Positions 10,733 through 23,217 of a stretch of DNA of 64,000 bases are shown here, piece by piece. The position numbers and the translations under genes are program-made. Positions within the stretch are counted from its first letter, which is position 1; each line of letters opens with the position of its first letter. This DNA comes from Stichopus chloronotus (lineage: Eukaryota > Echinodermata > Holothuroidea > Aspidochirotida > Stichopodidae), in the NCBI GenBank assembly GCA_021234535.1, contig CM037840.1, positions 1,239,801 to 1,303,800 on the forward strand, in the 5' to 3' direction. The notes beneath the pieces are model-generated. The model was not told where the DNA came from. It did no database searches and worked only from the letters and a program-made list of their open reading frames with translations.

Positions 10733-13619
10733 CAAGATATTCCACATTTTAAGTATAAGAAACCACCTGACCGAGCTAGCTCCCCTGTTTACCTATCTCC
10801 CCCCCCCCCCCTCCTTGTTGTTGACATCAGTTATCTACACTAAGTTACAGATACGGATTTTACAGATAATTCGTATACCAGCTTTGTTAGTCAGCTCAGT
10901 AAAACTTGCCCTATTAGGCGGTCTCGCATCACGGATTCTAAACCAGCCTACACCGATCTTGCAACATTCAGTTTAATTCTATATGACGAGGACAAACGAA
11001 AGGTAGGTTCATCAAGCACAGAGGAACATTTCAAAGGTTCATTCACGATTTTTCTCAGTTTTAGTTGTAGACGTTTAACTAAAATCATCCTTTAACAGCG
11101 GTTACACGCTGAGTGGCCGTGTAACCGTCTTTTAAGACTCACCACCTGCCGACTGTGGTAGTATACCTTCTTTATATATTCATCTGTCGGTACAAAAAAT
11201 ACAAAGTTGAATGGAACTGCTTTCTCGCCAGGCTCAGTGGGACAACTTTTACAAGAATAATGTACGTCATAGCCTGTGTGGGGGTAGGAATGAAGAGAAG
11301 GCCTCGTCGTTGTGAGGCTAAGTTACCTCTGTTACCACTTAAAATGTATTTAAGTATACTGGTACTAAAGGATTCAAATGACCAATGATCCAATAGGGCT
11401 GTTGTGCGCTTTTATTATGACGTTTGCTCTGGCTGGGGGAGGGACATAAGTGTACTGAAAGAGGAACTCACAAATTTAGTAAATAAAAAATGAATTATCA
11501 TACTTGCGGTACACAACTGACTTGAGAATCCTTTCGAAACACAAACTCCTTTCGAATAAAAAGAAATCCAATGAAAAGGAAACATCCCCGTGAAAACATT
11601 TTAAATTTATGTTAAAAGCACCCTATCCACAATGCTTGTTAAGAGAAATCACTTCACCCGACCCCACCATCGGTTATAGGCCTGACTACTGATGAACTGC
11701 CTTCTGTCTGCCTGTAATTTCTATTCCAACACTGTTTAAAATTGTTAGAAATTGAAAACTTTTTCATCTTTAACGAGGCTCAAGAAATTTTCACGGCCAT
11801 TACTAATGTCAGTTCAAGGAGCCAGAGTTTCTTAAGTTGCGTAAGTTGTGTGACTTTTTTCAAACACGTGTGTAGAGACTGAAGTTATCTACAGTGTATG
11901 CACTGAAGTTAGTCTCCCCATAAGACTTGTATAATATAAAACGATACCCTTTTCAGTCCTTCCCATGGATATAAACTCCAGGCTCTTTCCATAAATATTA
12001 GACTGCGATAAAGAAAAAGTCTGTCATGACGCAAAATAGCCTAAGAATTGACATAAAAATATTTCGTCAACATCAAAAGTGGAAACAGAATTGCACACAT
12101 TCCCGTCCAAGTATCCAACGTTGTATATAAAGTGTTTCTAAAAGTCAGTAAAAAGATGGCGTCTGAGACTATAACGCGAAGGGGAACTTGACGACCAATA
12201 GGAATAACTAATAGGAATAAATAGCTGTTTCCTAGTAAAAAATAAAACAATGATTTCTTTGTGATTGGACAATCTCGCGAAAAAAGGGGCGTTCCCCGAA
12301 CACGTAGCTTGTCGGAATGGTGAAAGGCATCATTGTCAAATACCCCTTGATAGAATTATTCTTGAATCTTTTCAGCCCTTTCAATTTTTTGTCATCGAAT
12401 TCCAGATGCCGCCAGTACAGTTTTGTTTCTCAATAGCAAGGCATATCCATCTGTTTGTCCCTGCATTCTTACCAAGTAAAGTATAAAACTATTCTTTACA
12501 ATCTAGATTTTTAAACAGCTTATGAACACAAAGAAGATATTTTTCTTCTTTCTCGCAATCTCCTGTTTTGCATAAATTTAAATGCAACCATTGAAAATGT
12601 TACGAAACGTTCCTTTGACGTTTTTATCCCTCCCCTCCTCATCATAGTGTGTTTCTTCAAGTTCCTAAACATGTCACGGTACAAAGAGATCCTATAAGAA
12701 AAGGATATCGAGGTATCAGGTTTATAAATTTATCGACATCAAGGCACCATAAACCTTCAACAATAGGCGTAACGTTTCAGCGGCAAAAAAAAAGAAAGAA
12801 AGAAAAGAAAGGCTGATTAACAAGCGCAAAAACTTTTCATATGTACCAAACTATGGTAGGGAATTTCTTTACTGCACAACAATTTACTGCTTTGTTATTC
12901 GATTCGACTTCCTTTGAGGTGAAGGGGTTGAGGGTTAGGGTTTTCCCACGTTAAGGTCGCCGAGGGGCTAACCACAGTGTGCGTGTGGAGTGAGGGGGGC
13001 GTAGGGTTAGTAATAAAATAATAAATTAGTAACATTAATAAATCACTGGTTTATCATGTGCAGCCTTTAGATATAGAATGTTACTCTGCCCGTAGTGTTG
13101 TTGCTGGATGCAGCTGCTGGTGGGGGTGGGCGGGGCGGTTAAACTGATATACAATGGCTTGACAGATGGTGGCCGGTAATTTAGTCTTGTGACACAACAG
13201 TTCTGCCTTTGAAGCTGTTTCCAGAGAAAACCTATCATAAGATGTCATTATTTTGGTTTTTTTCAGACGTATTACAATCATCATGACAGACAGTAACTCA
13301 TTCATATAAAAAGACACCAGCTAGGAGCATGAACTTGTTGTTTAAAGCTGGAATATGAGTTGAAGATTTGTCAATGAAAGTCAAATTTCGCAGAATATGT
13401 CATGAACACTACAAAAACAAAGTTTAAGTCCCTCTTTTTTGCATACATGAATATTCATATCCATTTCCTTTGGTCTGTTTGATTTCAAGTAAGGGTGACT
13501 GCTATGCCTTCTTGTAGAGTCTGAATTTTTAAGGACACATGTCGAGACAATTTTCATATTCAAATATCTAGAAGATGAGTGCATGTAGTTCTCTTTCAGA
13601 TTTTGTGACCTTTCTTGAT
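10733..13619. other. Intergenic, nothing recognised
   Basis: The stretch contains a poly-C run at about 10800 and an A/G-rich stretch at about 12785-12815. Open frames are short and without domain character. No RNA gene or clear repeat unit is seen. Confidence 0.45.
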
Positions 13620-14180
13620 TTTCTTGTCAAGTTGATTATTTGACAAATTAATCCCCTTTTAACACATTGACACATTGGTGCTTGTAACTTTTTTTTGTGG
13701 GGAGGGGTGTTTCCCCGAATTATATTTGAGACTAACGAAGGGATTACTATATATGCGGAGCTTCACCACTAGTTGGCGCTCAGCGTAGGAGAAAATTTTT
13801 GTTTTTCAAAACAACCTGATGTCAGGGAAGGGCACTCTACGGGTGTACTTGAGCTGAAAGTTACCAGCCTTGAAATATGGATATCATTGTCTGCAATTCC
13901 TCAACACACGTGAAACTGAAAATCAATCTATTACAAGGGGTGGTACGTATCATGTTTTTGAGGCGGCACAAGAGTCGTACTGAATTACTCATCCTCTTCT
14001 TTTATTTGTTTTCTTTTGAGTACTTGACAAATTCTTTTCGGTAACACACTGGCACATCGGTAGATATAATTTTTCTTTCTTGAGGGGTGAGGGGTAAGGG
14101 GTAATTCTTTCCCCGAATTACGTTTGCGACAAACTAGCGGGGTTGCTATCTTAGCGGAGCGCCGCCATTAGCTGGCTGGA
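13620..14180 (+). repeat. Diverged ~400-bp-spaced duplication
   Basis: Two related segments, about 13635-13790 and 14010-14170, share the order 'tgacaaatt', 'taacacattgacacattgg', 'ggggtgtttccccgaatta', 'actaacgaaggg' and 'gcggagcttcaccactagttgg' (with substitutions). The intervening DNA is unrelated. Confidence 0.55.
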
Positions 14181-14508
14181 TATACCCAGCCACGTACGCA
14201 GTCCCCCAAACAGATTTCGGTGGTGTACTACCGAATTATCTCATTTGACGAACAAATAATATGATTGACAGATTGGAGCTGTAGCATTTCAAACCAAAGA
14301 CCAATCCGATTGGTAGATCGCACTCATATGACATTGTTTACTTCCGTGCTCTCCGATTATAATATGTATTCAAACCAACGGCACGCAGTCCTAACTCATC
14401 GTGTACACGGTAAAACCTGTGTGTGCGAAGTGTGCAAGTTTTTAGCCATGTTTACTGCACATTATACATGCCCTACTTTCGGCCCTATATAAAATAAGGT
14501 GGTACTAA
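14181..14508. other. Short intergenic spacer, nothing recognised
   Basis: No gene is seen. The left target-site copy (TAA, 14506-14508) of the following element lies at its end. Confidence 0.4.
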
Positions 14509-14733
14509 TTTAGAATCAGTGAACGGAAGTAACGTATTCTTGCTAAAATCCTTGTTTGTGCCTAATTTCACCCTAAACTTAAAACCCTAACTCTCAATTT
14601 TAACCATGATTTGTGGTTATTTAGATTAAAGCTAAGCCTAAATAGCATTTTACACCTTCAACTTGGTTATTCTCATCAAATATTTAATCCTAACCATCAT
14701 CAATAACTTTGACTGGTGGTCACTGATTCTAAA
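14509..14733 (+). mobile_element. 225-bp MITE with 14-bp TIRs and TAA target duplication
   Basis: The ends are exact inverted repeats, TTTAGAATCAGTGA at 14509-14522 and TCACTGATTCTAAA at 14720-14733. They are flanked on both sides by TAA (14506-14508 and 14734-14736). A 3-bp T/A-rich target duplication is the habit of PIF/Harbinger elements. The core has no open reading frame, so mobility would depend on a transposase elsewhere. A diverged copy in opposite orientation lies at 10514-10732. Confidence 0.8.
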
Positions 14734-15109
14734 TAAGGGCCACAAAAGGTAAGACAACTTTCTTACTGTCTTGAGCAAGACTAGTGGATCAGTTGTCCAA
14801 ACTGGCAAGTAGGCTGTCAAAACAAATTCTCGGACGCTATGCGCAAACTGATGTAGAGCTCCTCATTGCGAGTATCACAGGTAGTTACCTTTAGTAACCA
14901 ACTAAGTTTTGCGCCCTTTAAAATTCTAGCATGACACTTTGATGTTGGAGAAAATACACCTGTAAAATTCCATATGCTGCGATCTATCGAATATTTTTGT
15001 CAACTTTTGAACATTCTCGTACACTAGCCTACACGTCAGTTGATGATTAGTGGCGGTGTTCCTTTCAGAGTGTCCAAGCAGGGAGGAACAATTATTATTG
15101 CCATTGCCA

Positions 15110-15345
15110 TTATCCATCTCCCCCCCCCCCCTTCCTCTTCATCAACTTCTTCTCCTTCATCAACTTCTTCTCCTTCTCCTTCCCCTTCTTCATTCTCGCT
15201 GTCGTCGTCGTCGTCATCATCATCATTATATTATTATTATCATCGTCATCATCATCATTATTATCATTACTATCACTATCATTATTATCAATATATTATT
15301 ATTATTATCAATATTACTATTATTTGGAATATTTATTTAAAGCTT
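15110..15345. repeat. Compound microsatellite (C)n, (CTT)n, (TCG)n, (ATT/ATC)n
   Basis: Successive simple repeats occur: a C run, CTTCTCCTTCAT-like units, CGTCGTCGTCG, and a long ATCATTATT tract. The long open frames across it are compositional artefacts. Confidence 0.9.
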
Positions 15346-18300
15346 CATCTCTAAAAAGCTCAAAGTGCTTTACAAAGTAACAAGCACAAAGCTAGTGAAG
15401 TTAAAATTAAAAAGCCATAAAAAGAAAACGTGACATGATTGCATATTACACGAGCAAACTAAAACATAACAAAGAACAAAAAATTTAAAACTACAGAAGA
15501 ATTCGAAAAAGAGAGTAATAAAAGACAAGGACATAGAAACTTATAAAAAGGAAATATGAACATAACAATATGGCTCTTGTCACCGCATTAATTTATTGTT
15601 GGACCTCCCACTGAGAGTTAATTGTCTGAGCTGGTACAAAGAGTACGGTTACATATGAAAGGATGAATGAGCTCAGATATGTAAGGAGTTCTATTGTTCA
15701 AGCAGTTGAAAACGTGAACTAACATTTATACAGTAATACGTTTGTCAATTGGAAGCCAATGTAGCTGTTGCAGAGGTAGGGGGGGGGGGGGGTATCACGG
15801 GACGAATTGTGATACTTGAAAATGAGCCTTGTGGCAGAATTATTTTGTACAAGTAACCTTCTCAGTAAGAACGTACTAACCCCAAGCAACCGACTGTTTG
15901 CAAAATCAACTTTGCCTGAAATAATAAAATCATGAACAATAAGCTTAGTGGCAGCAGGAGTTAAAAAGTGACGAATTCGTGAAATATTGTGAAGATTATA
16001 CGTGCATGAGTTGACTTTTGCATTAACAAAACGTTACATTTTAGGAGGTCCACCTCCTCCCTGGTCAAAATAGGCCTTAATTTTTGAAAAACCAAGGCAG
16101 ATATGCCAGGGCTGTGAAGTCCGGCGAAGCTTGAATAAAATCTGCTTTATTTATAAGAAGGATCACACCCACAGACTCTGTGTGCATGCTTTTAATTAGG
16201 TTCATTACTTCACGCCCCCCCCCCCCCCCCGGGTAAGTATATTGATTGAGGGGTTGCTTTTCGAACATATGCTAACTGAAACATCTTACTTTCCATCTTG
16301 TGGACACCAAATAACTCAAATGTTGGCTTCATTGACTTCTCGGCGCCTTTGGGTAGCTAACTAGGCGTTAATGTAAATGACCAAACCACATCACTTCCAA
16401 TTGTAGCCAGCTACTGGGGGAATTTGAACGCCCCGAGTAGGGTCATTATGTCTGACTGGTAACAAACAGGTAATTGGAATCTTCTGCGCTTGACACCCGG
16501 GTTTTCTGATATTAATTCTTTGAAAAATTGAATTGAAATTTGACGCTTTTACGATTACTATCAGTGGGAATTGCATTGTTTTTGGCACAATTTAAGTTCA
16601 ACAATCAGTTCACCTTTGTTCCTATGTGTATTGAAAATGACGCCACAGCAATCTATTTTAATGCATGAGACTTTAAAAAGGGTGTGTTCACCAGGCGATT
16701 TTTATGTGACTACATGGGTACTGGTAAAGGAAATATTTGAAAAAAATAATAGCAAGGCGGGGGGGGGGGGGGGTGGGCATGGAATGATTACTTTACCCTA
16801 AACAGCAACTTTGCACCACTGACCATGAGAGCGGATCACATAAGTACTTTCAAATGAATCGGGCAATCAGCAAAGTTAAGCAATCAACATAAGAATGTTG
16901 AGAGGCTTGGGGAAGGGATGAGGCCAATCAGTTATGACTAGCCACATCTGGGAGAACTAAAAATGGTCCTCATACTTGCTTAAAAGGGGAATATCAGAAC
17001 AAATAATGACAAAGTGGTATACATGGAAAATAAACAGTTTAAATTTGACGGTTTTTTTTAGACCATTTATTTATCTTTTCTTCTTCTTGGTGTCTGTTCA
17101 ATTGTTTGGATGAAACTTATCAAAGACCATTGTCCATCTCATCCTGGTGCTGGACACCCAATAAAATTACTTGAAATGTAATATCAGAGTTTAATGAACC
17201 TTCATAAAAACCTTTACAGGTATTTTGTAGGCTGTCAAACATGTACATTGTAATGAACTGGATTAAAACCATTGGATTATTGTAAACATTAAGGTCTTCA
17301 AAGAGTTCAAGATGATGCATTTTTAATTGATTAATATTTTTGCCCCCATTAGAATAACAAAATCTTTTAGGTATCATTTACCTTTAAAACGTATTGGCCC
17401 CTGGACTGCAATTGATCGTGAAAGTCATGACACCTTATCCTGCCACCAGCATCACGAATTTCCCTCCCCCCCCCCCACATTAAACCTTACACTGCCTGTG
17501 TATACATCCTATGTAGCTGACCATGTTTTTTTCACAGAACCTTTTCATACTTGCATATGACTAAGTAAATAGCCTAACAGTTGTAGATATTATCGGGAAA
17601 CTTTGGTGGAAAATAATGTATTCCCCCTCCCCTGGGATGGACTGCCACCCTACTACATGATAATGAATTATTCTGATTCCACCTTTAACTACTAACCATG
17701 AAATAAGCTAAATATCAAAACAGAGACCAGAAAACCTCCTAGGTAATTTAAAGATTATAATTATTATTACAGACATTGCATTTTTGTAATCTTTATTCAG
17801 CTCTGGTTAGCTGATCAACTTTGGCCAATTCACCAGCAATTAGTCAGTTAACCAGCATTGTCAGAGCAATTTCATTGTGTTATGTTTCGGGGGAAGAAAT
17901 TAAAGAGCAACGTAGCTCTACCTCCTGAAGTTTGGCCAAACTGATTACACTAATGCATCAAGATATCTTCACCATACATTTGAAGTGCACATAGCCAGCG
18001 GAGAGCTGTTACCAAACAGACCCCCCCCTTCCCACGAGATACCAATCAGTGAACAAAAACAAGGGGTTACTAGAGGTACCTGAAGTAATCTTGAATTGCC
18101 TATATTTGATACTAGTCATACAAGATGGAGTCATTCTCACTAACAATGATAAGATATTGGTAAAGATATACCAGTGCCACCACAAGAAATGACTACCACA
18201 CAATTGTTCACACACATTCTAAATGGCAGAGAACCCTTACTTTTCCGTGATTTTCAAATCCCAGGACCTTTCAACTGCAGTAACCTTTCCATACATACAT

Positions 18301-20731
18301 CTATAAATACAAACATACTACTTTCTGTTACCTGCATACTAATTACTGTATGGCCTGGGGGATTCGGCTGATTTGGCAGGTGAACTATTCCTACAGTATG
18401 TAATCCATCTTACTAAAGCAGGTAGGTAAAATATCTCTAATTAATTAGATGTAACAATGTTTTAAAGTGATTGCGTGCATAGGCAAAAAGTGAAAACATT
18501 GAAATTTCATCTCCAAAATTTGGTAAGGATTTTAATTACACAATTCAGACAATCTGGGAAAATAAATAGGTTTCAGTTGATAAATTCTGCCATATGATTT
18601 CAAATTCTTCTAACATAACGACAAAAAGTGTGATACGATAATGTAGTGGTTGACAGCTTTCATTCAAATCAACGAAGTGCTTCTTTGGACAAGCCAATGG
18701 GAACTAGTAATGAATATTCAGTTAGTCTTAACAACTCAGGATCACTGACGACGGATTTTGTGATCAATTCGTAGGTTATTCGTACATACAATGCTTCCTT
18801 TCACCAAATAACACAATTTCCGATACCAACCAAGAAGCGATGACTTGATTAGTATGTTTTTGATACACCAGTGAGACCTGTACTGTTGCATATTCATTAT
18901 GCGCGCATAGAAAGAGCCGTTAACTTACAAATATGATTTCTGTTTTTCCGGTTTTTATGCCAACCCCGTTGCTTTTGGAAATAGTTACTGTCATTTTTCT
19001 TCATTGAAAGACATACTCCGTTCATGTACAACCTTGCGTGTACATTTAAAAATAAAGAAAAAGTCAAGATCAAACGAAATCTTATTTTTTTGGTTTTTCA
19101 GTACACACGCAATCACTTTAATTTCTCGATGATTTCCCCAAAAAAATCTCCAAAACTGAGTAAAATAGTGTCGGGACAAAAGACACACTTTCTTAAAATC
19201 CACAACAAAACTGGTTATACAACAGATAAGTCCCTGCAAATGATATACCAGTAGTAGTAACACAAGATGGAGATAAAACCACCATTACTAAAAATAATCC
19301 TCTGGCAAGAATAAAACAGCAGTAAATAATTCAAGCTCCCCAAATTTTCTTGCTGAGCTGTTGCTGCTTTTTGTTATCTCATGGTTGACTCACAATCACC
19401 AAAAGCAGAAAACAAACATTTCAGATGTTGACATTAAGCAAAAATCATTAAAACAGAAAACAAAGCATATTGAGTAACAGTAGATAAGATTACATAAAGG
19501 ACCAGCAAGATTTACATGATTAGGGTTTCGCTTTGTAATGATAACATGCTGTACAATATATAGGTCTACATGAAGATTTAAAATAAATTGATAGCCTATC
19601 TAACACAGGGCAAACAATTTTCTAAAATTAAAATTTAGAAGCTGAAGCACAAACCCTAAAGTTTTAATCCGTAACTGTTCTTTAAATCAATGGAATTTCA
19701 CCACAAATTAAAGTACACTTTGAAAACCTACTGAAAGACAATTTTGGGGGATTTTCAACCATATTTTGCTTGTCAAAACTTTTTTGTTTTTGGGTAAGTC
19801 ATAAAGATAAGATGTCACCAGCTAATTAACCAAGACATGTGTAAGGCCTAATTCAAAGTGGGGTATGATATTGTTACAATAATTAAAACAATAATTAATC
19901 ACAATTATGCAAAAACCAACAAACTAAACCAACCCACCAACTGAAAATACAAAGACATTAAATAACTGTCCTTTATCAACTCTTTTCTGGGACTGTTTAA
20001 GTTATACACAGGATCATGCCACAGACAGTTACATCATGAAAATTGATTTTATTCCACTTACTGACAGGAACAAATACGCTTTGCTCTTTTTGTACTTAAC
20101 CAAATAGTAAATAGAACATCATTGGTTGTTCACAAACCACTGTAAATAGCAACAACCTTATGCTGTTGTGTAAACAACTAATTGTAACTTGGGATAGGGT
20201 TGGGCAATCAAATAATATTCTATTTAGGAATTGAGAAACACATCAGCTGTAGTATTGATGTGGCCACACATTTGCATGATGAATCGCTCTTTTATTCACA
20301 GCTTCTTGGACACTGGCAGACAAAATTTAACTGAAAATGAACTTGATGGTGCTCTCATGCCACCAAACTAACATACTGATGACACGACATTAAACTACCA
20401 ACGATATTGCTGTATTTATGATGTGGCCTCCAACCTCCCCTTATAGCCACGCCATACACCACCTTATTATGTAGTCTTTTATCTTTATTTATATGATTTT
20501 ACTTTAATATGTAGTCCATGGTCTCTATATGATTTAGGGGCAGCAACTTTGCTACTTTAGCTGTTTATTCTCTAAACTAAAAAGAGGTCACAACAGCATG
20601 TCATTTTTAAGACCTTTTGTTTTTGGTTAATTTTCACATCAAAAAAGTACTCTAGAGAGATGATGTGTCAGTTGTTTTTGTACCTAATTTACTTGGTGTA
20701 ATCAATCAATTAGCTGATACTAATCACTATT
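15346..20731. other. Intergenic 5.4 kb, nothing recognised
   Basis: AT-rich DNA with several homopolymer C or G runs (15780, 16217, 16760, 17466). Open frames are under about 100 codons and show no domain or splice signals I can defend. No tRNA or rRNA is seen. Confidence 0.45.
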
Positions 20732-21330
20732 AGCATGCCACTACCAACTTTGTGATACTGTTACTCTATTCAACACACCACATTTTGTCAATGACCTTTC
20801 AGTCGTTGGTAAATTTTAGCATGCCACTACCAACTTTGCGATACTGTTACTCTATTCAACACACCACATTTTGTCAATGACCTTTCAGTCGTTGGTAAAT
20901 TTTAGCATGCCACTACCAACTTTGTGATACTGTTACTCCATTCAACACACCACATTTTGTCAATGATCTTTCAGTTGTTGGTAAATTTTAGCATGCCAGT
21001 ACCAACTTTGTGATACTGTTACTCTATTCAACACACCACATTTTGTCAATGACCTTTCAGTCGTTGGTAAATTTTAGCATGCCACTACCAACTTTGCGAT
21101 ACTGTTACTCTATTCAACACACCACATTTTGTCAATGACCTTTCAGTCGTTGGTAAATTTTAGCATGCCACTACCAACTTTGTGATACTGTTACTCCATT
21201 CAACACACCACATTTTGTCAATGATCTTTCAGTTGTTGGTAAATTTTAGCATGCCAGTACCAACTTTGTGATACTGTTACTCTATTCAACACATCACATT
21301 TTGTCAATGACCTTTCAGTCGTTGGTAAAT
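20732..21330 (+). repeat. 86-bp satellite, seven copies, trimer higher-order pattern
   Basis: Units begin at 20732, 20818, 20904, 20990, 21076, 21162 and 21248, exactly 86 bp apart, each opening with 'agcatgcca'. Diagnostic variants recur every third unit (gtgata or gcgata; ctattc or ccattc; gacctttcagtcg or gatctttcagttg). The current array therefore grew by copying 258-bp trimers. Confidence 0.93.
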
Positions 21331-22352
21331 TTGGACAAAACTTCTGCTGTACCACTAACCTTGAAACAAGTGATGGGGTCTGATGTTCCCTTACAGGAAC
21401 TTCTTATATTTATTGTATCAATTGTGTAGCAAGGCACATTGCTACATGCATAATTTACAATACTATCACCTGAAATGTGAAATTTACAGATCATTTGTGA
21501 ATCTTCCATATCATCTTAAGTCCTTTCTTGTGGTTATCTGCTCACAGTTGAAGTGCCCTCTGCCAGTCTATCAGTATGAATCACTTTGGTGTAGCATGCT
21601 GTCACTGACTGAGTTTCCATTTTTCTCTCTCTTCCAAACCATTAATCATTTGCCAATTAAACAATTAAACTTCCTCAGCATCACTTGACTTTCAAACATC
21701 TCAACTTTAAATATGATGTGATAGTTCTTACACTGAGAACACAACAGATGCATCTCTCCTGCAATCAATGGTGTGTTGCTTCAAACCTTTGAAAATTTTT
21801 GTTTTGATCACAGGGGAGGGAGGGCTTGGCTGATGACCCTGTAAGAAAAAAAAATGGGGACAGAAATATTGGTGAAAATGACAAAAGAAGAGGAAGCAAG
21901 GGATAAAAAGGGTTGAAATCTAAACCAGTAGCTGTTGGTTTACTTGATGACCAATGAAAAGGTGCATTGTTGGGAATAACATGACAGAAATCTTACTACA
22001 GAAGCCAAGTCACAAGGCTACATTCCATTGCTTTATATTAAATAATTACATCAGTCCCTGAATACAAAAGGCTGCAAGATCAAAGGGTAAAAGCTTGATT
22101 CAACATCTTTATGAAAAGTGCCTTCTCTACTTCTATGGCCCAGAATTTTTCTCACCTGAAATGCACAGCACAACGGAAAACATTTGTGTTGAGAACTCTC
22201 AATTAGTATAAAGCCAGGAGTAGCTGAAGAAGAGAAAGAAGAAAAGATAAGATACACAACAGAGTCCTAATGCTATTTAATCTATCACCACCAGTTGGCT
22301 CTCTGCGGTCTACGTCACATCAGACTCTCTGCTATCAAGGACCCTTCTAGGG
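21331..22352. other. Intergenic, nothing recognised
   Basis: There are only short open frames. A serine/cysteine-rich frame near 21383-21688 shows no domain. Confidence 0.4.
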
Positions 22353-23217
22353 TCATGGCCACCAGTGGCCTTTCTCTCTCTCTGGTCACTGTCACCAGTG
22401 GCCTTTCTCTCTGGTCAATGTCACCAGTGGCTCTCTCTCTAGTCACTGTCACCAGTGACTCTCTCTCTCTCTGGTCACTGTCACCAGTGGCCTTTCTATC
22501 TGGTCACTGTCACCCGTTATCCCTCTCTGGTCACTGTCACCAGGGGCTCTCTCTAGTCACTGTCACCAGTGACTCTCTCTCTCTGGTCACTGTCACCAGT
22601 GGCCTTTCTCTCTGGTCACCGTCACCAGTGGCTCTCTCTCTAGTCACTGTCACCAGTGACTCTCTCTCTCTGGTCGCTGTCACCAGTGGCCTTTCTCTCT
22701 GGTCACCGTCACCAGTGGCTCTCTCTCTAGTCACTGTCACCAGTGACTCTCTCTCTCTGGTCGCTGTCACCAGTGGCCTTTCTCTCTGGTCACTGTCACC
22801 AGTGGTCTTTCTCTCTGGTCACTGTCACAAGTGGCCTTTCTCTCTGGTCACTGTCATCTGTTATCCCTCTCTGGTCACTGTCACCAGTGACTCTTTCTCT
22901 AGTCACTGTCTCCAGTGACTCTCTCTCTCTCTGGTCACTGTCACCAGTGACTCTCTGTCTCTAGTCACTGTCACCAGTGACTCTCTCTCTCTGGTCACTG
23001 TCACCAGTGGCTCTCTCTCTAGTCACTGTCACCAGTAACTCTCTCTCTCTGGTCACTGTCACCAGTGGCTCTCTCTCTGGTCACTGTCACCCGTTGTCCC
23101 TCTCTGGTCACGGTCACCCGTTATCCCTCTCTGGTCACTGTCATCAGTGGCTCTCTCTCTAGTCACTGTCACCAGTGACTCTCTTTCTCTGGTCACTGTC
23201 ACCAGTGGCCTTTCTCT
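22353..23217 (+). repeat. ~29-bp palindromic minisatellite
   Basis: About 30 units of roughly 28-30 bp with the core GGTCACTGTCACCAGTGG or AGTCACTGTCACCAGTGAC, separated by CT-rich spacers. Many units contain GTCACTG and CAGTGAC around TCAC, a 7-bp-stem hairpin. An 87-bp higher-order unit (three monomers) is visible starting at 22601, 22688 and 22775. The 207-codon plus-strand open frame over this array is a by-product of the repeat. Confidence 0.93.

Noticed and set aside
15040..15354. Pro/Ser/His/Tyr-rich overlapping frames
   Set aside because: Simple-repeat translation.
22295..22918. 207-codon plus-strand open frame (LSLVTVTSG repeats)
   Set aside because: It lies wholly on the palindromic minisatellite; the repeat and its composition explain the lack of stops, and the opposite strand is also open.
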